Positions 15,981 through 24,696 of a stretch of DNA of 36,395 bases are shown piece by piece. How positions within the stretch are numbered: the stretch's first letter is position 1; each line of letters starts with the position of its first letter. Location: positions 1-36,395 of the forward strand of contig JAQIBN010000100.1 of assembly GCA_027859095.1 (NCBI GenBank), written 5' to 3'. The translations under genes and the position numbers were made by a program. Origin of the DNA: Spirochaetia bacterium. GTDB lineage: Bacteria; Spirochaetota; Spirochaetia; B11-G9. The notes under the pieces are model-generated. The model was not told where the DNA came from and made no database searches. It was given only the letters and a program-made list of their open reading frames with translations.

Positions 15981-16417
15981 TAGTTTATAATTTTTGAAGG
16001 GTTATAGCGATCAATTTCTTTCCCTTCAATAATATTCGATGATTTAGTCTCAAAAGAAACAGGAGAATCATCAATATTTGAGATCATACACAATCCATTT
16101 AGAATTACACCGTCTTCTGAAATAAGACGTGGAGTTGAAATATTGCCAATTAACATTCCTGTGGATAAAATAACAACCTTTCCACTGGAAACAACATCAC
16201 CTTTTACAACACCACCAATAACAACAGTCTCTGCCGTTATAGTACATTCCGCCCTTCCATTTTTCCCTATTAATACTTTACCATTAGTTTTAATATTACC
16301 TATAAAATCACCATCAATACGTAACAAGCCGTTAAGCTCAAGGTCTCCAACAAATTTAGTGCCCTCTCCTACTATAGAATTTATAAATACACCACTCGTG
16401 CCAAGATGATCACTCAT
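15980..16417 (-). CDS. Bactofilin (second of two), beside M23 peptidase
   Basis: A 145-residue bactofilin whose beta-helix core runs from about 20 to 115 (FVGDLELNGLLRIDGDFIGN, VVIGGVVKGDVVSSGKVVIL, GMLIGNISTPRLISEDG), with a polar C-terminal tail. The gene is 38 nt downstream of an M23 LytM peptidase gene. That pairing is known in several bacteria, where the bactofilin filament positions the peptidase during cell-shape determination; this is probably the same device. The leader GGGAAAC is also found before the first bactofilin. The stop overlaps the YaaR start. Confidence 0.93.
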   Translation of the reverse strand: MSDHLGTSGVFINSIVGEGTKFVGDLELNGLLRIDGDFIGNIKTNGKVLIGKNGRAECTITAETVVIGGVVKGDVVSSGKVVILSTGMLIGNISTPRLISEDGVILNGLCMISNIDDSPVSFETKSSNIIEGKEIDRYNPSKIIN

Positions 16418-16455
16418 ATTAATTTGTTTCCCATTGAAGTATTAAAGATTATAGT

Positions 16456-17481
16456 TTAATGAATACCGGAATTTATATCAAGAAATCTCAGAGGATCAAC
16501 TACCTGAGACCCTATTCGTACTTCAAAATGAAGATGCTGCCCGGTAGACAACCCCGTATTACCCATGGTACCTAATTTTTGCCCCTGGCTGACAGTATCA
16601 CCTTCTTCAACATAAACCTTATCCATATGAGCATATTTAGTACTATAACCATAAGAATGGCGAACTACAACATAATTACCAAAACCCATAGCATCATACA
16701 TTCTCTCTACAACTTTTCCATTCGCAGCAGCATTTATTAAAACACCTCTTCTATACGAAGCTATATCAACTCCTTTGTGGAGATACCATTGTCCTGTAAA
16801 AGGATGTATTTCAGGGCCAAAATAATTAGTAATTCTACCTATTCCTGAGCCTACAGGCCATACAGTAGGTAAATCTGCAAGGAGATCCCCCTGGGATGCA
16901 AAAATATCTGATACTATCTCCAAAGATTTTCCAGAATCAGATAAAAATGTTTTTAAACTTTGGAGATCTGTAATTTCTTTTAATGTACCACCAGCCTGTT
17001 CCTCAATATCGTAAAATGAAGCAAGATCACCACCTGCATTATTATCAGATTTATTACTATTTATATCTATTCCTAATACTCCGAAAGTACTGTTTAAGGA
17101 GGACTCGAAGTCTCGGGACACTTTTCGCAACTCATTAACTTCGTCACGCATGACCTCAAGACTTGCACTGTTATCCTTCAATGCCTCAGTTTTACTTATT
17201 AGAAGCTGGGAGAGTCCGCTGAATTGAGTACTGAAAACGAAAAAAACTAAAACTATTCCTGAGAGAATAAAAGATATAAATACCAGGGAAAAAACTGATA
17301 TTTTAAAATTAAAGATTTTTTTTTCTGAATGAGGAATAAGCATTACAGTGAATCTCTGTCTGCCCTGATGCATTATTCTACTATAAAATCCTGCAAGAGC
17401 TGCAACAAATCTGCTGAAATTTTTCATAAAGAAATTTAAAACTATATTCTCTATTTTTTTATAATTATGAGCCGATGACAT
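16456..17481 (-). CDS. Membrane-anchored M23 (LytM) peptidoglycan endopeptidase
   Basis: A 341-residue zinc endopeptidase. A cytoplasmic N-terminus of about 60 residues precedes a membrane anchor (VFSLVFISFILSGIVLVFFV). A coiled-coil stretch follows (residues ~95-130), then the periplasmic M23 domain (from ~220). The zinc and catalytic residues are present: His235 and Asp239 in HKGVDIA, and His316/His318 in HLHFE. The end, VDPLRFLDI, is typical. The enzyme cuts peptide cross-bridges in the cell wall. GGGGGAG lies 5 nt before the ATG. It heads an M23-bactofilin-YaaR-PSP1 unit behind a consensus promoter. Confidence 0.95.
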   Translation of the reverse strand: MSSAHNYKKIENIVLNFFMKNFSRFVAALAGFYSRIMHQGRQRFTVMLIPHSEKKIFNFKISVFSLVFISFILSGIVLVFFVFSTQFSGLSQLLISKTEALKDNSASLEVMRDEVNELRKVSRDFESSLNSTFGVLGIDINSNKSDNNAGGDLASFYDIEEQAGGTLKEITDLQSLKTFLSDSGKSLEIVSDIFASQGDLLADLPTVWPVGSGIGRITNYFGPEIHPFTGQWYLHKGVDIASYRRGVLINAAANGKVVERMYDAMGFGNYVVVRHSYGYSTKYAHMDKVYVEEGDTVSQGQKLGTMGNTGLSTGQHLHFEVRIGSQVVDPLRFLDINSGIH

Positions 17482-17505
17482 TCAATCTCCCCCAAAGAAT
17501 ATATT

Positions 17506-17534
17506 AGAATATCATTATGATAAAATATTGTCAA
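17506..17534 (-). promoter_or_regulatory. Promoter of M23-bactofilin-YaaR-PSP1 unit
   Basis: Minus-strand TTGACA (17529-17534), 17-nt spacer, TATTCT (17506-17511). It is back to back with the tatD promoter, the two -35 boxes only 6 nt apart. Confidence 0.7.
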
Positions 17535-17540
17535 ATGTAA

Positions 17541-17569
17541 TTGACGACACCCATTCTTCGTGATATTGT
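17541..17569 (+). promoter_or_regulatory. Promoter of tatD-dus
   Basis: TTGACG (17541-17546), 17-nt spacer, TATTGT (17564-17569), giving a leader of about 46 nt before the ATG at 17622. Confidence 0.65.
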
Positions 17570-17621
17570 TTTTCTGTAATCTGTTTCCTGGAACAGAATA
17601 TTTTAACAAATCCTTACAGTA

Positions 17622-18407
17622 ATGGAAAACCTTATGAAATTATTTGATACTCATGCACATATTGGCCTGATAACAGAAGATCCTATTGACCAGCTTATAA
17701 TTACACAAGAAGCTAAACAAGAAGGAATTGCCCATATTTTAAGTATCTGCAACAACCTACAGGATTTCTTTCAGGTTTATCAAAATCTTTCAACAGCAAA
17801 CCATATATATCATAGCATCGGCGTTTCTCCTTCAGAAGTTATGCACCCCGGAAAGGATTGGGAAATTAAAATTGAAAAAGGTATAAAATTAGACAGAGTT
17901 ATAGCTATTGGAGAAATTGGTCTTGATTATTATAGAAAATTTGGAAATAAAGATGCGCAAATTGAACTATTCATAAGACAACTGGAATTGGCTCATCAAT
18001 ATGATTTACCTGTGGTTATACACAACAGAGAAGCAGGCAGAGATGTTTTAGAAATTCTCAGAGATAAACTTCCTCCAAAAGGTGGTGTACTTCATTGCTA
18101 CTCTGAAAATTGGGACTTTGCTCAGGAAGCTATGGATTTAAATCTTTATTTTTCATTTGCAGGGAATGTAACCTACCGAAACGCAAGGAATCTCCATGAA
18201 ACTGCAAAAAATCTACCTCTGGATAGAATACTTATTGAATCAGAAAGTCCTTTCATGGTGCCTTCTGCATATAGAGGCAAACGAAATAAACCAGCATATT
18301 TAACAGCAACTGCTGAATTTATTGCAGAATTACGTGAAGAGGATCCAGAAGAAGTGGGTGCAACCCTTTATGAAAATAGTCTTCGTTTTTTTGGCCTGGA
18401 ACAATAA
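17622..18407 (+). CDS. tatD: TatD-family metal-dependent hydrolase
   Basis: A 261-residue amidohydrolase-fold metallo-hydrolase of the TatD family (3'-5' DNA/RNA exonuclease activity in characterised members). Metal ligands are seen at His11 and His13 (DTHAHIG), the Glu of GEIGLDYY, and the His residues of PVVIHNREA and LHCYSE. The last ligand is unusual: family members have ETDxP, but here Glu208 in IESESPF takes the place of the Asp. Glu can also bind metal, so activity is possible. Start: ATG 17622 or, equally, ATG 17634, which gives MKLFDTHAHIG; neither has a good ribosome site. It is followed by dus after 27 nt. Confidence 0.9.
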   Translation: MENLMKLFDTHAHIGLITEDPIDQLIITQEAKQEGIAHILSICNNLQDFFQVYQNLSTANHIYHSIGVSPSEVMHPGKDWEIKIEKGIKLDRVIAIGEIGLDYYRKFGNKDAQIELFIRQLELAHQYDLPVVIHNREAGRDVLEILRDKLPPKGGVLHCYSENWDFAQEAMDLNLYFSFAGNVTYRNARNLHETAKNLPLDRILIESESPFMVPSAYRGKRNKPAYLTATAEFIAELREEDPEEVGATLYENSLRFFGLEQ

Positions 18408-18434
18408 AATGATTCATATTTATTAAACTTTAAT

Positions 18435-19418
18435 ATGAATAATCAGCATTTCAAATCTATTAATATCGGAAATGTAACAATTAAGGGGAATTTATTTCTT
18501 GCACCTCTTGCCGGATTTACAGATAAAGCATTTAGATCGATTTGCATTGACCATGGGGCATCGTTCACCTATAGCGAAATGGTATCTGCAGAAGCTTTAG
18601 CCAGAAAAAGTGAGAAAACAAAAAAACTAACAGAAAGGGCAGAAAACGAAAAACTTCTGGGAATCCAAATATTTTTACCTGATGCAGATACTGCAAAGAG
18701 AGCTATTCCTGAATTATTAAGAACTAATCCAACAGTTATTGATATTAATTGCGGATGTCCTGTACCAAAGGTTGTGAAAAATGGAGCCGGGTCTGCTTTA
18801 ATGAGAACACCTGAAGTAGCCAAAGAAATAATAAAAACTATAACCGGAGAAACAGACATTCCTGTAACTGTTAAATTCCGCACAGGCTGGGATTTAGATT
18901 CTATAAATTATCTTCACTTTGCAGAATCAGCAATTAAGGGAGGTGCAAGCCTTCTTACAATGCATGGCCGCACCCGGAGTCAGGGCTATAGTGGAGAAGC
19001 AGACTGGGAATCAATCAAAAATCTGAAATCTAATTTTGATGTACCTGTAGTTGGTTCTGGAAATATATTTTCTGCCGAAGATGCTGTAAAAATGATGGAA
19101 ACCACAGGTGTTGATGGAGTACTTTTTGCCAGAGGAGCTATGGGCAATCCTTTTATTTTTGAAAGAACAAAAAACCTACTCCTGGGAAATGAATCCCCAC
19201 CAATAGACAGTATGGATATTAAAATACAAACAGCATGGGAACATATATCCAAGGCTGTCCACTATAAAGGCGAACAAACAGCATGCAGAGAAATAAAAAA
19301 ACAGTTGTGCAGCTATACAAAAGGGGAGAAAGGATCAGCTGCCCTGCGTAACAAAATTGTCCGTGCAGAAACACTAAAGGATTATAAAGAAATTTTTGAA
19401 GAATACCTATCGTTGTAA
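18435..19418 (+). CDS. dus: tRNA-dihydrouridine synthase (DusB-like)
   Basis: A 327-residue FMN-dependent enzyme that reduces uridines in tRNA D-loops using NADPH. The TIM-barrel N-terminus opens with NLFLAPLAGFTDKAFRSIC. The catalytic cysteine is Cys108 in INCGCPVPKV, followed by GAGSALM. FMN-phosphate contacts lie in TMHGRTRSQGYSGEADW and VGSGNIFSAED, and the helical C-terminal domain starts near residue 245. No Shine-Dalgarno is evident before the ATG, which stands 27 nt after tatD. The TAA stop lies within a long hairpin shared with the convergent rlmB-like gene. Confidence 0.93.
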   Translation: MNNQHFKSINIGNVTIKGNLFLAPLAGFTDKAFRSICIDHGASFTYSEMVSAEALARKSEKTKKLTERAENEKLLGIQIFLPDADTAKRAIPELLRTNPTVIDINCGCPVPKVVKNGAGSALMRTPEVAKEIIKTITGETDIPVTVKFRTGWDLDSINYLHFAESAIKGGASLLTMHGRTRSQGYSGEADWESIKNLKSNFDVPVVGSGNIFSAEDAVKMMETTGVDGVLFARGAMGNPFIFERTKNLLLGNESPPIDSMDIKIQTAWEHISKAVHYKGEQTACREIKKQLCSYTKGEKGSAALRNKIVRAETLKDYKEIFEEYLSL

Positions 19419-19446
19419 AGGCAAGGCATGCCTTGCTTCAACGATA
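19408..19446. terminator. Long hairpin over the dus stop, bidirectional terminator candidate
   Basis: TATCGTTG (19408-19415) pairs with CAACGATA (19439-19446). Inside it, GCAAGGCA pairs with TGCCTTGC as a perfect 16-nt palindrome (19421-19436). The structure lies between convergent dus and rlmB-like genes and includes the dus stop codon. No T-run follows on either side, so it may act as a barrier or an RNA-stability element rather than a classical terminator. Confidence 0.55.
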
Positions 19447-19454
19447 CGATCCCT

Positions 19455-20222
19455 CTACGAAAAATTTTGTTGGCGACGAATCTCATACATCATAATACCT
19501 GCAGCTACAGAAACATTCAAAGAGTCAACATGCCCTTTTGCAGGAATTGAAATAAGATTATCACACTTGCTTCTGGTTAACTCACGCAACCCCTTACCTT
19601 CCGAACCCATTACAAGAACAACCCTACCGGTAAGATTGGTCTTATCAATACTTGTCCCGCTCATATCGGCCCCATAAATCCAGAACCCAGCTTTTTTGAG
19701 ATGATCCATAGCCCTGCTTATATTTGTAACAACATTAATATTAACATAATTATCTGCACCAACAGATGTTTTAGAAACAGTTGCATTGTCTTTAGCACTG
19801 TTTCTTGAAGGAACAATAACCATATCCGCGTAAAACTGATCAGAACTTCGAATTATGGCACCTAGATTATGAGGATCAGTAACACCATCTAATATTACTA
19901 CAAATGCATTCTCTGAATTCAAATTATCAAGGTAGGTTTCAAGATCAGTATAGTTTTTTCTTCCAAATTTTCCATCTTTTTGTTCTTTAAGATCAGAACC
20001 TGAAGAACTGACAAAGGCTATTCCTCTATGAGTGGTATCTTCAATTATTTTTGATATCTCAACATCAGAGACTTTCAAAGTCTTGTATCCCTGTTTTTTT
20101 GCTAAATCAAGAACAATTGTATTTCTTTTGGAAATTTTAGAATAATAGAGAATCCCATCAGTTTTTTTCTTTTTAATAAGCTCTTCTATTCCATGATAAC
20201 CTGTATAAACTGTACCTTTCAA
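19455..20222 (-). CDS. rlmB: 23S rRNA 2'-O-methyltransferase, RlmB/SpoU family
   Basis: A 255-residue SPOUT-class RNA ribose methyltransferase. It has an N-terminal L30e-like substrate-binding domain (1-~95). The knotted catalytic domain carries all three motifs: LDGVTDPHNLGAIIRS (motif 1), LVMGSEGKGLRELT (motif 2) and IPAKGHVDSLNVSVAAGI (motif 3). The family methylates ribose using S-adenosylmethionine; RlmB modifies G2251 of 23S rRNA in E. coli, and the exact target here is inferred. The start is a TTG that overlaps the previous stop (TTGA), with GGAG 8 nt upstream inside that gene, so expression is coupled. Confidence 0.9.
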   Translation of the reverse strand: MKGTVYTGYHGIEELIKKKKTDGILYYSKISKRNTIVLDLAKKQGYKTLKVSDVEISKIIEDTTHRGIAFVSSSGSDLKEQKDGKFGRKNYTDLETYLDNLNSENAFVVILDGVTDPHNLGAIIRSSDQFYADMVIVPSRNSAKDNATVSKTSVGADNYVNINVVTNISRAMDHLKKAGFWIYGADMSGTSIDKTNLTGRVVLVMGSEGKGLRELTRSKCDNLISIPAKGHVDSLNVSVAAGIMMYEIRRQQNFS

Positions 20223-20644
20223 CTTTCTTCTTCTCCACCAAATATTTTAAGTTTATCTATATCACCATTAAAATCTATATCCTGTTCATATTTTTCAATT
20301 AGAGTCCCATCTTTAATATACACCCAAATATCAATATTTAAATCGTAATTTGAATCAATTTCCCTTCTGACAATAATCCCTTCAGAATAGAAATAAAAAT
20401 CATCCATTTCCCCATCATGATTAAAATCCATCATCTCTACTAGTTTATAACCATCTAAATTAGTTCTTATACGATAATCTATAATACCATCTTTATTGGA
20501 ATCATATTCCTCTATAAAAGTATCTTCCATATTATTAAATCCCAATAACATCTCTGTTACTTTTATATTTTGGTCCACAGAAAAAAGATTTACAGATAGA
20601 AAAAACATGATAAGCAATAGAAGATAAATTTTAATATATTTCAT
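20219..20644 (-). CDS. Secreted protein with acidic D-x-N-x-D-G repeats
   Basis: A 141-residue exported protein of unknown function. ATG 20644 gives a signal peptide MKYIKIYLLLLIMFFLSVNL. I reject in-frame starts further upstream because they fall at the terminator of dnaJ. The mature part has three spaced acidic motifs, DSNKDGIID, DFNHDGEMD and DSNYDLNID, then DFNGDIDK, which resemble calcium-binding loops of the EF-hand/thrombospondin-3 type. Calcium binding is an inference. It is translated with rlmB through a 4-nt TTGA overlap. Confidence 0.65.
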   Translation of the reverse strand: MKYIKIYLLLLIMFFLSVNLFSVDQNIKVTEMLLGFNNMEDTFIEEYDSNKDGIIDYRIRTNLDGYKLVEMMDFNHDGEMDDFYFYSEGIIVRREIDSNYDLNIDIWVYIKDGTLIEKYEQDIDFNGDIDKLKIFGGEEES

Positions 20645-20671
20645 TTTTTTACTATCGGAGCAGAAGGTCAT

Positions 20672-20708
20672 AAAAAAAAGCCCTTTGGCATTATAAAATA
20701 CCAAAGGG
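20672..20708 (-). terminator. Rho-independent terminator of grpE-dnaK-dnaJ
   Basis: On the minus strand just past the dnaJ stop, CCCTTTGG (rc of 20701-20708) pairs with CCAAAGGG (rc of 20681-20688) over a 12-nt loop and runs into C plus eight T. A textbook intrinsic terminator. Confidence 0.85.
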
Positions 20709-20714
20709 ACTCTT

Positions 20715-21842
20715 TTACCTTAATTCTGTCAAGGGTATGGGTTCAGGATTATTATTCTCTTTATCCAGCTCAGAGAGCTCCTTTAACAATGATTTTTCCT
20801 TACTGCTTAACTTGGTTGGTATATTCACTCTTATTTTTAGATACATATCACCCCGTCTATTTGCATTATGAAGATAAGGAATACCTTCTCCACGAAGACG
20901 TAGAATTTTATCATTCTGGGTTCCTGCAGGAATCTTAAGTCTAGCTTTTTTATCATCAAGTGTTTTCACCATCAAATCAGAACCCAGAGAGGCCTGTGTC
21001 ATTGATACTGGAATTACACAGTAAACATCTGCTCCATCCCGCTCAAAATGTTTATGGGGAGTGACTGTAATATAAACATACAAATCACCAGTTAACCCAC
21101 CATTAGGACTAGCGTTCCCCTGACCAGGAATATTTATTCGCTTACCGGATTCAATTCCAGGAGGAATGGTTACCTTTATCTTTTGGCTTTTAGAAACAAC
21201 ACCCGCACCTCTACAAATTTTACAGGGATTTTCAATTACAAATCCATCTCCATTACATGTTGGACATGCTGAAGCTATAGAGAAAAAACCGGAACTTCGT
21301 CTTACCTGGCCACTGCCGCCGCAGGTAGGGCACATTTTTTTCCCACCACCTGATTCTGCTCCAGATCCATCACATGACACACATTCTACATGCCGATTAT
21401 AGGAAATCTGCACTTTTGTTCCAAAGACAGCATCAGTAAAAGGAATATTAAGGTTATAGCGAAGATCTGATCCTCTTGGTTTTGCAGAGCGGCCAGTTCT
21501 ATGACCACCCCCTCCACCACCAAAAAATGAATCAAAAATACCACCAAAGTCGCCGAATATATCCTCAAAATCTCTATAAACTGAGGAATAATCATGACCC
21601 TGACCACCATTCATGCCTTCTACACCGGCGAATCCATACTGGTCATAAACTTGTTTCTTTTTTGAATCACTAAGAATTTCATAGGCCTCTGTGCCTTCTT
21701 TGAATTTCTCTTCGGCACTTGCATCACCTTGATTTTTATCAGGGTGATATTTTATTGCCAGTTTTCTATATGCTTTTTTCACTTCATCTGCCGAGGCATC
21801 CTTAGATACCCCGAGCACTTCATAATAATCTCGTTTTGCCAA
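20715..21842 (-). CDS. dnaJ: Chaperone protein DnaJ
   Basis: Hsp40 co-chaperone of 375 residues that stimulates the DnaK ATPase and delivers unfolded proteins. J-domain 1-~70 with His33-Pro34-Asp35. A Gly/Phe-rich linker (~75-115) follows, then four zinc repeats ([32 protein letters not shown]) and the C-terminal substrate domains ([18 protein letters not shown], then [13 protein letters not shown]). It starts with TTG ([12 protein letters not shown] reads from TTG 21842) and no ATG is available nearby. GAGAG lies about 10 nt upstream. It is 20 nt behind dnaK and ends at a strong terminator. Confidence 0.97.
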   Translation of the reverse strand: MAKRDYYEVLGVSKDASADEVKKAYRKLAIKYHPDKNQGDASAEEKFKEGTEAYEILSDSKKKQVYDQYGFAGVEGMNGGQGHDYSSVYRDFEDIFGDFGGIFDSFFGGGGGGHRTGRSAKPRGSDLRYNLNIPFTDAVFGTKVQISYNRHVECVSCDGSGAESGGGKKMCPTCGGSGQVRRSSGFFSIASACPTCNGDGFVIENPCKICRGAGVVSKSQKIKVTIPPGIESGKRINIPGQGNASPNGGLTGDLYVYITVTPHKHFERDGADVYCVIPVSMTQASLGSDLMVKTLDDKKARLKIPAGTQNDKILRLRGEGIPYLHNANRRGDMYLKIRVNIPTKLSSKEKSLLKELSELDKENNNPEPIPLTELR

Positions 21843-21862
21843 ACTAAAAACTCTCTATCTAT

Positions 21863-23818
21863 TTATTTGTCTGAATCTTCATCATCAATTACTTCATAAT
21901 CGATATCTTCAACTGATCCATTTGCTGACTGTGCATCTTCAGCACCAGGAGTGGCACCAGCCGCTCCTGCAGCAGGACCTTCCGAACCAGTCTCAGAGCC
22001 TGCAGCACCATTAGCCTCTGTGTTTTTATAAATCTCTTCTGCTAACTTATGAGCAACCTGCTTAAGCTCTTCAGACTTGGCCTTAATCTGTTCAATATCA
22101 CCAGATTCCAGAGCCTTTTTCAATACATCCACACCAGTTTCAATTGCAGTTTTATCGTCTCCGGAGACTTTTTCACCAAAATCCTTAAGAGATTTCTCAG
22201 TTGAATAAATAAGAGAATCAGCTTCATTAGTAACTTCAACTTTTTCTCTTTCTTTCCGGTCTTCCTCTCCATGTATTTCAGATTCTTTGACCATTTTTTC
22301 AATTTCATCTTCAGAAAGACCAGAGGAAGATTCAATTCTAATTTTCTGTTCTTTTCCTGTACCAAGATCCTTTGCAGATACATGAACAATGCCATTTGCA
22401 TCTATATCAAATGTAACTTCAATCTGAGGAACACCTCTTGGTGCAGCAGGAATACCCACAAGATCAAATCGGCCAAGAGATCTGTTCTGAGCTGCCATCT
22501 CACGTTCACCCTGAAGTACACTTATAGAAACTGCTGTCTGATTATCTGCAGCAGTTGAGAAAGTCTGACTCTTACGGGTTGGAATAGTTGTGTTTCTTTC
22601 AATAAGTTTTGTAGATACACCACCCAATGTTTCAATTCCAAGAGATAAAGGAGTTACATCTAAAAGAAGAACATCCTTTACATCTCCACCAAGTATACCT
22701 CCCTGAATAGCTGCTCCCATAGCAACAACTTCATCAGGATTAACACCCTTATGAGGTTCCTTCTGAAATAAACTTTTTACTGCTTCCTGAACTGCAGGGA
22801 TTCTTGTAGAACCACCTACTAAAATAACTTCATCAATATCTGCAGGAGAAAGACCTGAATCTTTTAATGCATCAAGACAAGGTTTTTTTGTTCCCTCAAC
22901 AAGGTCAGATACCATTTGCTCAAATTTAGCTCTTGGAAGTATATACTGCAGGTGTTTTGGTCCGGAAGCATCCGCTGTAATAAAAGGAAGATTTATTTCT
23001 GTAGAATGAGTACTGGAAAGCTCAATTTTAGCCTTTTCAGCTCCTTCTTTTAATCTCTGAAGCGCCATCCTGTCCTGGGAAAGATCAATACCAAAGTCCT
23101 TTTTGAAACTTTCAATTAACCAATCAATTATGCGCTGATCAAAATTATCCCCACCAAGATGAGTATCACCATTAGTTGCTTTTACTTCAAAAACACCATC
23201 ACCAAGTTCGAGTATGGAAATATCAAAAGTTCCACCACCAAGATCATAAACGGCTATTTTTTCCTCTTTTTTATCCTTGTTAAAACCATATGCAAGAGCT
23301 GCAGCTGTGGGTTCATTAACAATACGTTTTACTTCAAGGCCTGCAATTTTACCAGCATCCTTGGTTGCCTGACGCTGAGCATCATTGAAATAAGCTGGAA
23401 CAGTTATTACAGCTTCTGTAACAGTTTCACCAAGATAATCCTCTGCAGTTTTTTTCATTTTCTGTAAAGTTGCAGCAGAAATTTCCTGAGGAGAAAAATC
23501 CTTCCCATGGATTCCAACATGAACTTCACCACCTGATCCTTCTTTAATAGCATAAGGAACCATCTTAATTTCAGCTGGAACTTCAGAAAAACGACGACCC
23601 ATAAATCGTTTAATTGAATATACAGTATTCTCAGGGTTAGTTACTATCTGATTTTTAGCAGGCTGTCCAACAAGACGGTCATCTTTTGCAGTAAAACCTA
23701 TAATAGACGGAGTGGTTCTCTGTCCTTCAGCATTCTGAATTACAACAGGTTCACCTCCTTCCATTACAGAAACACATGAATTTGTTGTTCCAAGGTCAAT
23801 ACCAATTATTCTTCCCAT
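21863..23818 (-). CDS. dnaK: Chaperone protein DnaK (Hsp70)
   Basis: Hsp70 of 651 residues. The N-terminal ATPase domain starts [20 protein letters not shown] and carries [20 protein letters not shown] (phosphate loop) and [18 protein letters not shown] (adenosine). The hydrophobic interdomain linker [16 protein letters not shown] leads to the substrate-binding domain and helical lid. The tail is Gly/Ala/Glu-rich, ending [10 protein letters not shown], a usual DnaK end. AAAGGAG lies 8 nt before the ATG. It is the middle gene of a grpE-dnaK-dnaJ operon. No CIRCE element was found upstream. Confidence 0.98.
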   Translation of the reverse strand: MGRIIGIDLGTTNSCVSVMEGGEPVVIQNAEGQRTTPSIIGFTAKDDRLVGQPAKNQIVTNPENTVYSIKRFMGRRFSEVPAEIKMVPYAIKEGSGGEVHVGIHGKDFSPQEISAATLQKMKKTAEDYLGETVTEAVITVPAYFNDAQRQATKDAGKIAGLEVKRIVNEPTAAALAYGFNKDKKEEKIAVYDLGGGTFDISILELGDGVFEVKATNGDTHLGGDNFDQRIIDWLIESFKKDFGIDLSQDRMALQRLKEGAEKAKIELSSTHSTEINLPFITADASGPKHLQYILPRAKFEQMVSDLVEGTKKPCLDALKDSGLSPADIDEVILVGGSTRIPAVQEAVKSLFQKEPHKGVNPDEVVAMGAAIQGGILGGDVKDVLLLDVTPLSLGIETLGGVSTKLIERNTTIPTRKSQTFSTAADNQTAVSISVLQGEREMAAQNRSLGRFDLVGIPAAPRGVPQIEVTFDIDANGIVHVSAKDLGTGKEQKIRIESSSGLSEDEIEKMVKESEIHGEEDRKEREKVEVTNEADSLIYSTEKSLKDFGEKVSGDDKTAIETGVDVLKKALESGDIEQIKAKSEELKQVAHKLAEEIYKNTEANGAAGSETGSEGPAAGAAGATPGAEDAQSANGSVEDIDYEVIDDEDSDK

Positions 23819-23840
23819 TATTTTATCTCCTTTCTACTAA

Positions 23841-23858
23841 CCGACACTTTGTGTACGG
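23841..23858 (-). other. Small hairpin in the grpE-dnaK gap
   Basis: On the minus strand CCG-T-ACAC pairs with GTGT-CGG over a 3-nt AAA loop with one bulged T. It sits just upstream of the dnaK ribosome site. Possible mRNA stability or processing element. Confidence 0.3.
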
Positions 23859-23932
23859 CACGGTATGGTCAAGCAGTAAATTTATTTACGACCAAACACC
23901 CATTTTATCTTTTTCTTCTACATTAAAATTAT

Positions 23933-23956
23933 TAATCATGGACATTACCATGATTA
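23933..23956 (-). other. Hairpin overlapping the grpE stop codon
   Basis: TAATCATGG and CCATGATTA form a perfect 9-bp stem with a 6-nt loop (23933-23956). The 5' arm on the minus strand includes the grpE TAA. There is no T-run, so it is more likely a processing or attenuating hairpin between grpE and dnaK than a terminator. Confidence 0.4.
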
Positions 23957-24586
23957 TTTATCACTCACTGTTTCAGATTCAGGGCTGACCACTTTAGGCA
24001 TGGCAACCTTTACTTTTGCAGGCCTGAGAACCCTGTCATGCAAAATATACCCACTTTGATAATCCTCGAGAACTGTCTGCTTTTCATAGTCAGAACTTTC
24101 TTCCATTCCCAAAGCCTCATGTAACTGAGGATCAAATTCCTCACCAACAGCTACCATTCTCTTTAAACTCCAGTTTCTGTCCAGCATACTTACAAACTGT
24201 TTTTCAATAAGTTCAATACCTGAATGAAAACTCTCAGCATCTGAAGAGTCCTGGGTTGACTTAATGGCCCTCTCAAAATCATCAATTATAGTTATCAAAT
24301 CCAGTAACAAATTGGAGTTACCATATTTAATTGAATCTTCTTTTTCCCTAAGAATACGTTTCCTATAATTATCCGATTCAGCCTGTTTCCTTAAAATTTG
24401 ATCCTTCAAAGAACTATTCTCATCTTCCAGAGCTTTAATTATATTCTGATTTTTTTCTTCTTCAGTCTTTTCTACCTTTTCTTCACTGATATCATCCTCA
24501 GCAATAGTAATTTTTTCTGCAGATTCATTTCCTGGAATATCATCCTGAGGAATTTCCTCTTTCTCCTTATTTTGCTTCTTAGACAT
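23954..24586 (-). CDS. grpE: GrpE nucleotide-exchange factor
   Basis: A 210-residue co-chaperone that releases ADP from DnaK. The first ~55 residues are a charged disordered segment. A long coiled coil (~55-100, NQNIIKALEDENSSLKDQIL) leads to the GrpE signature ADNYRKR-type region (AESDNYRKRILREKE). The C-terminal beta-wing has HEALGMEESSDYEKQTVLED and GYILHDRVLRPAKVKVA, as in all GrpE. First gene of the grpE-dnaK-dnaJ operon. The ribosome site is GGTGGT close to the ATG. Confidence 0.96.
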   Translation of the reverse strand: MSKKQNKEKEEIPQDDIPGNESAEKITIAEDDISEEKVEKTEEEKNQNIIKALEDENSSLKDQILRKQAESDNYRKRILREKEDSIKYGNSNLLLDLITIIDDFERAIKSTQDSSDAESFHSGIELIEKQFVSMLDRNWSLKRMVAVGEEFDPQLHEALGMEESSDYEKQTVLEDYQSGYILHDRVLRPAKVKVAMPKVVSPESETVSDK

Positions 24587-24644
24587 ACCACCCTCGTTAT
24601 GTTAATTATAATTGCTGATATTTCATTGATTTATCGTATGCCAT

Positions 24645-24673
24645 AAAATACTAATCAACGTAGAGACCGTCAA
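24645..24673 (-). promoter_or_regulatory. Promoter of grpE-dnaK-dnaJ
   Basis: Minus-strand TTGACG (24668-24673), 17-nt spacer, TATTTT (24645-24650), about 58 nt before the grpE ATG. It looks like an ordinary sigma-70 promoter; no CIRCE inverted repeat or sigma-32-type box is present. Confidence 0.65.
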
Positions 24674-24696
24674 GCTTTTTAGTAAAAATTATGAAG

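Noticed and set aside
23159-23467. Antisense open frame inside dnaK (and similar ones at 22271-22558, 25483-25725, 26296-26604)
   Set aside because: They mirror strongly conserved or coiled-coil genes on the other strand, have no family resemblance and no ribosome sites; they are shadows of codon bias.
24587-24696. CIRCE (HrcA operator) upstream of grpE
   Set aside because: No TTAGCACTC/GAGTGCTAA inverted repeat is present in this region or before dnaK.
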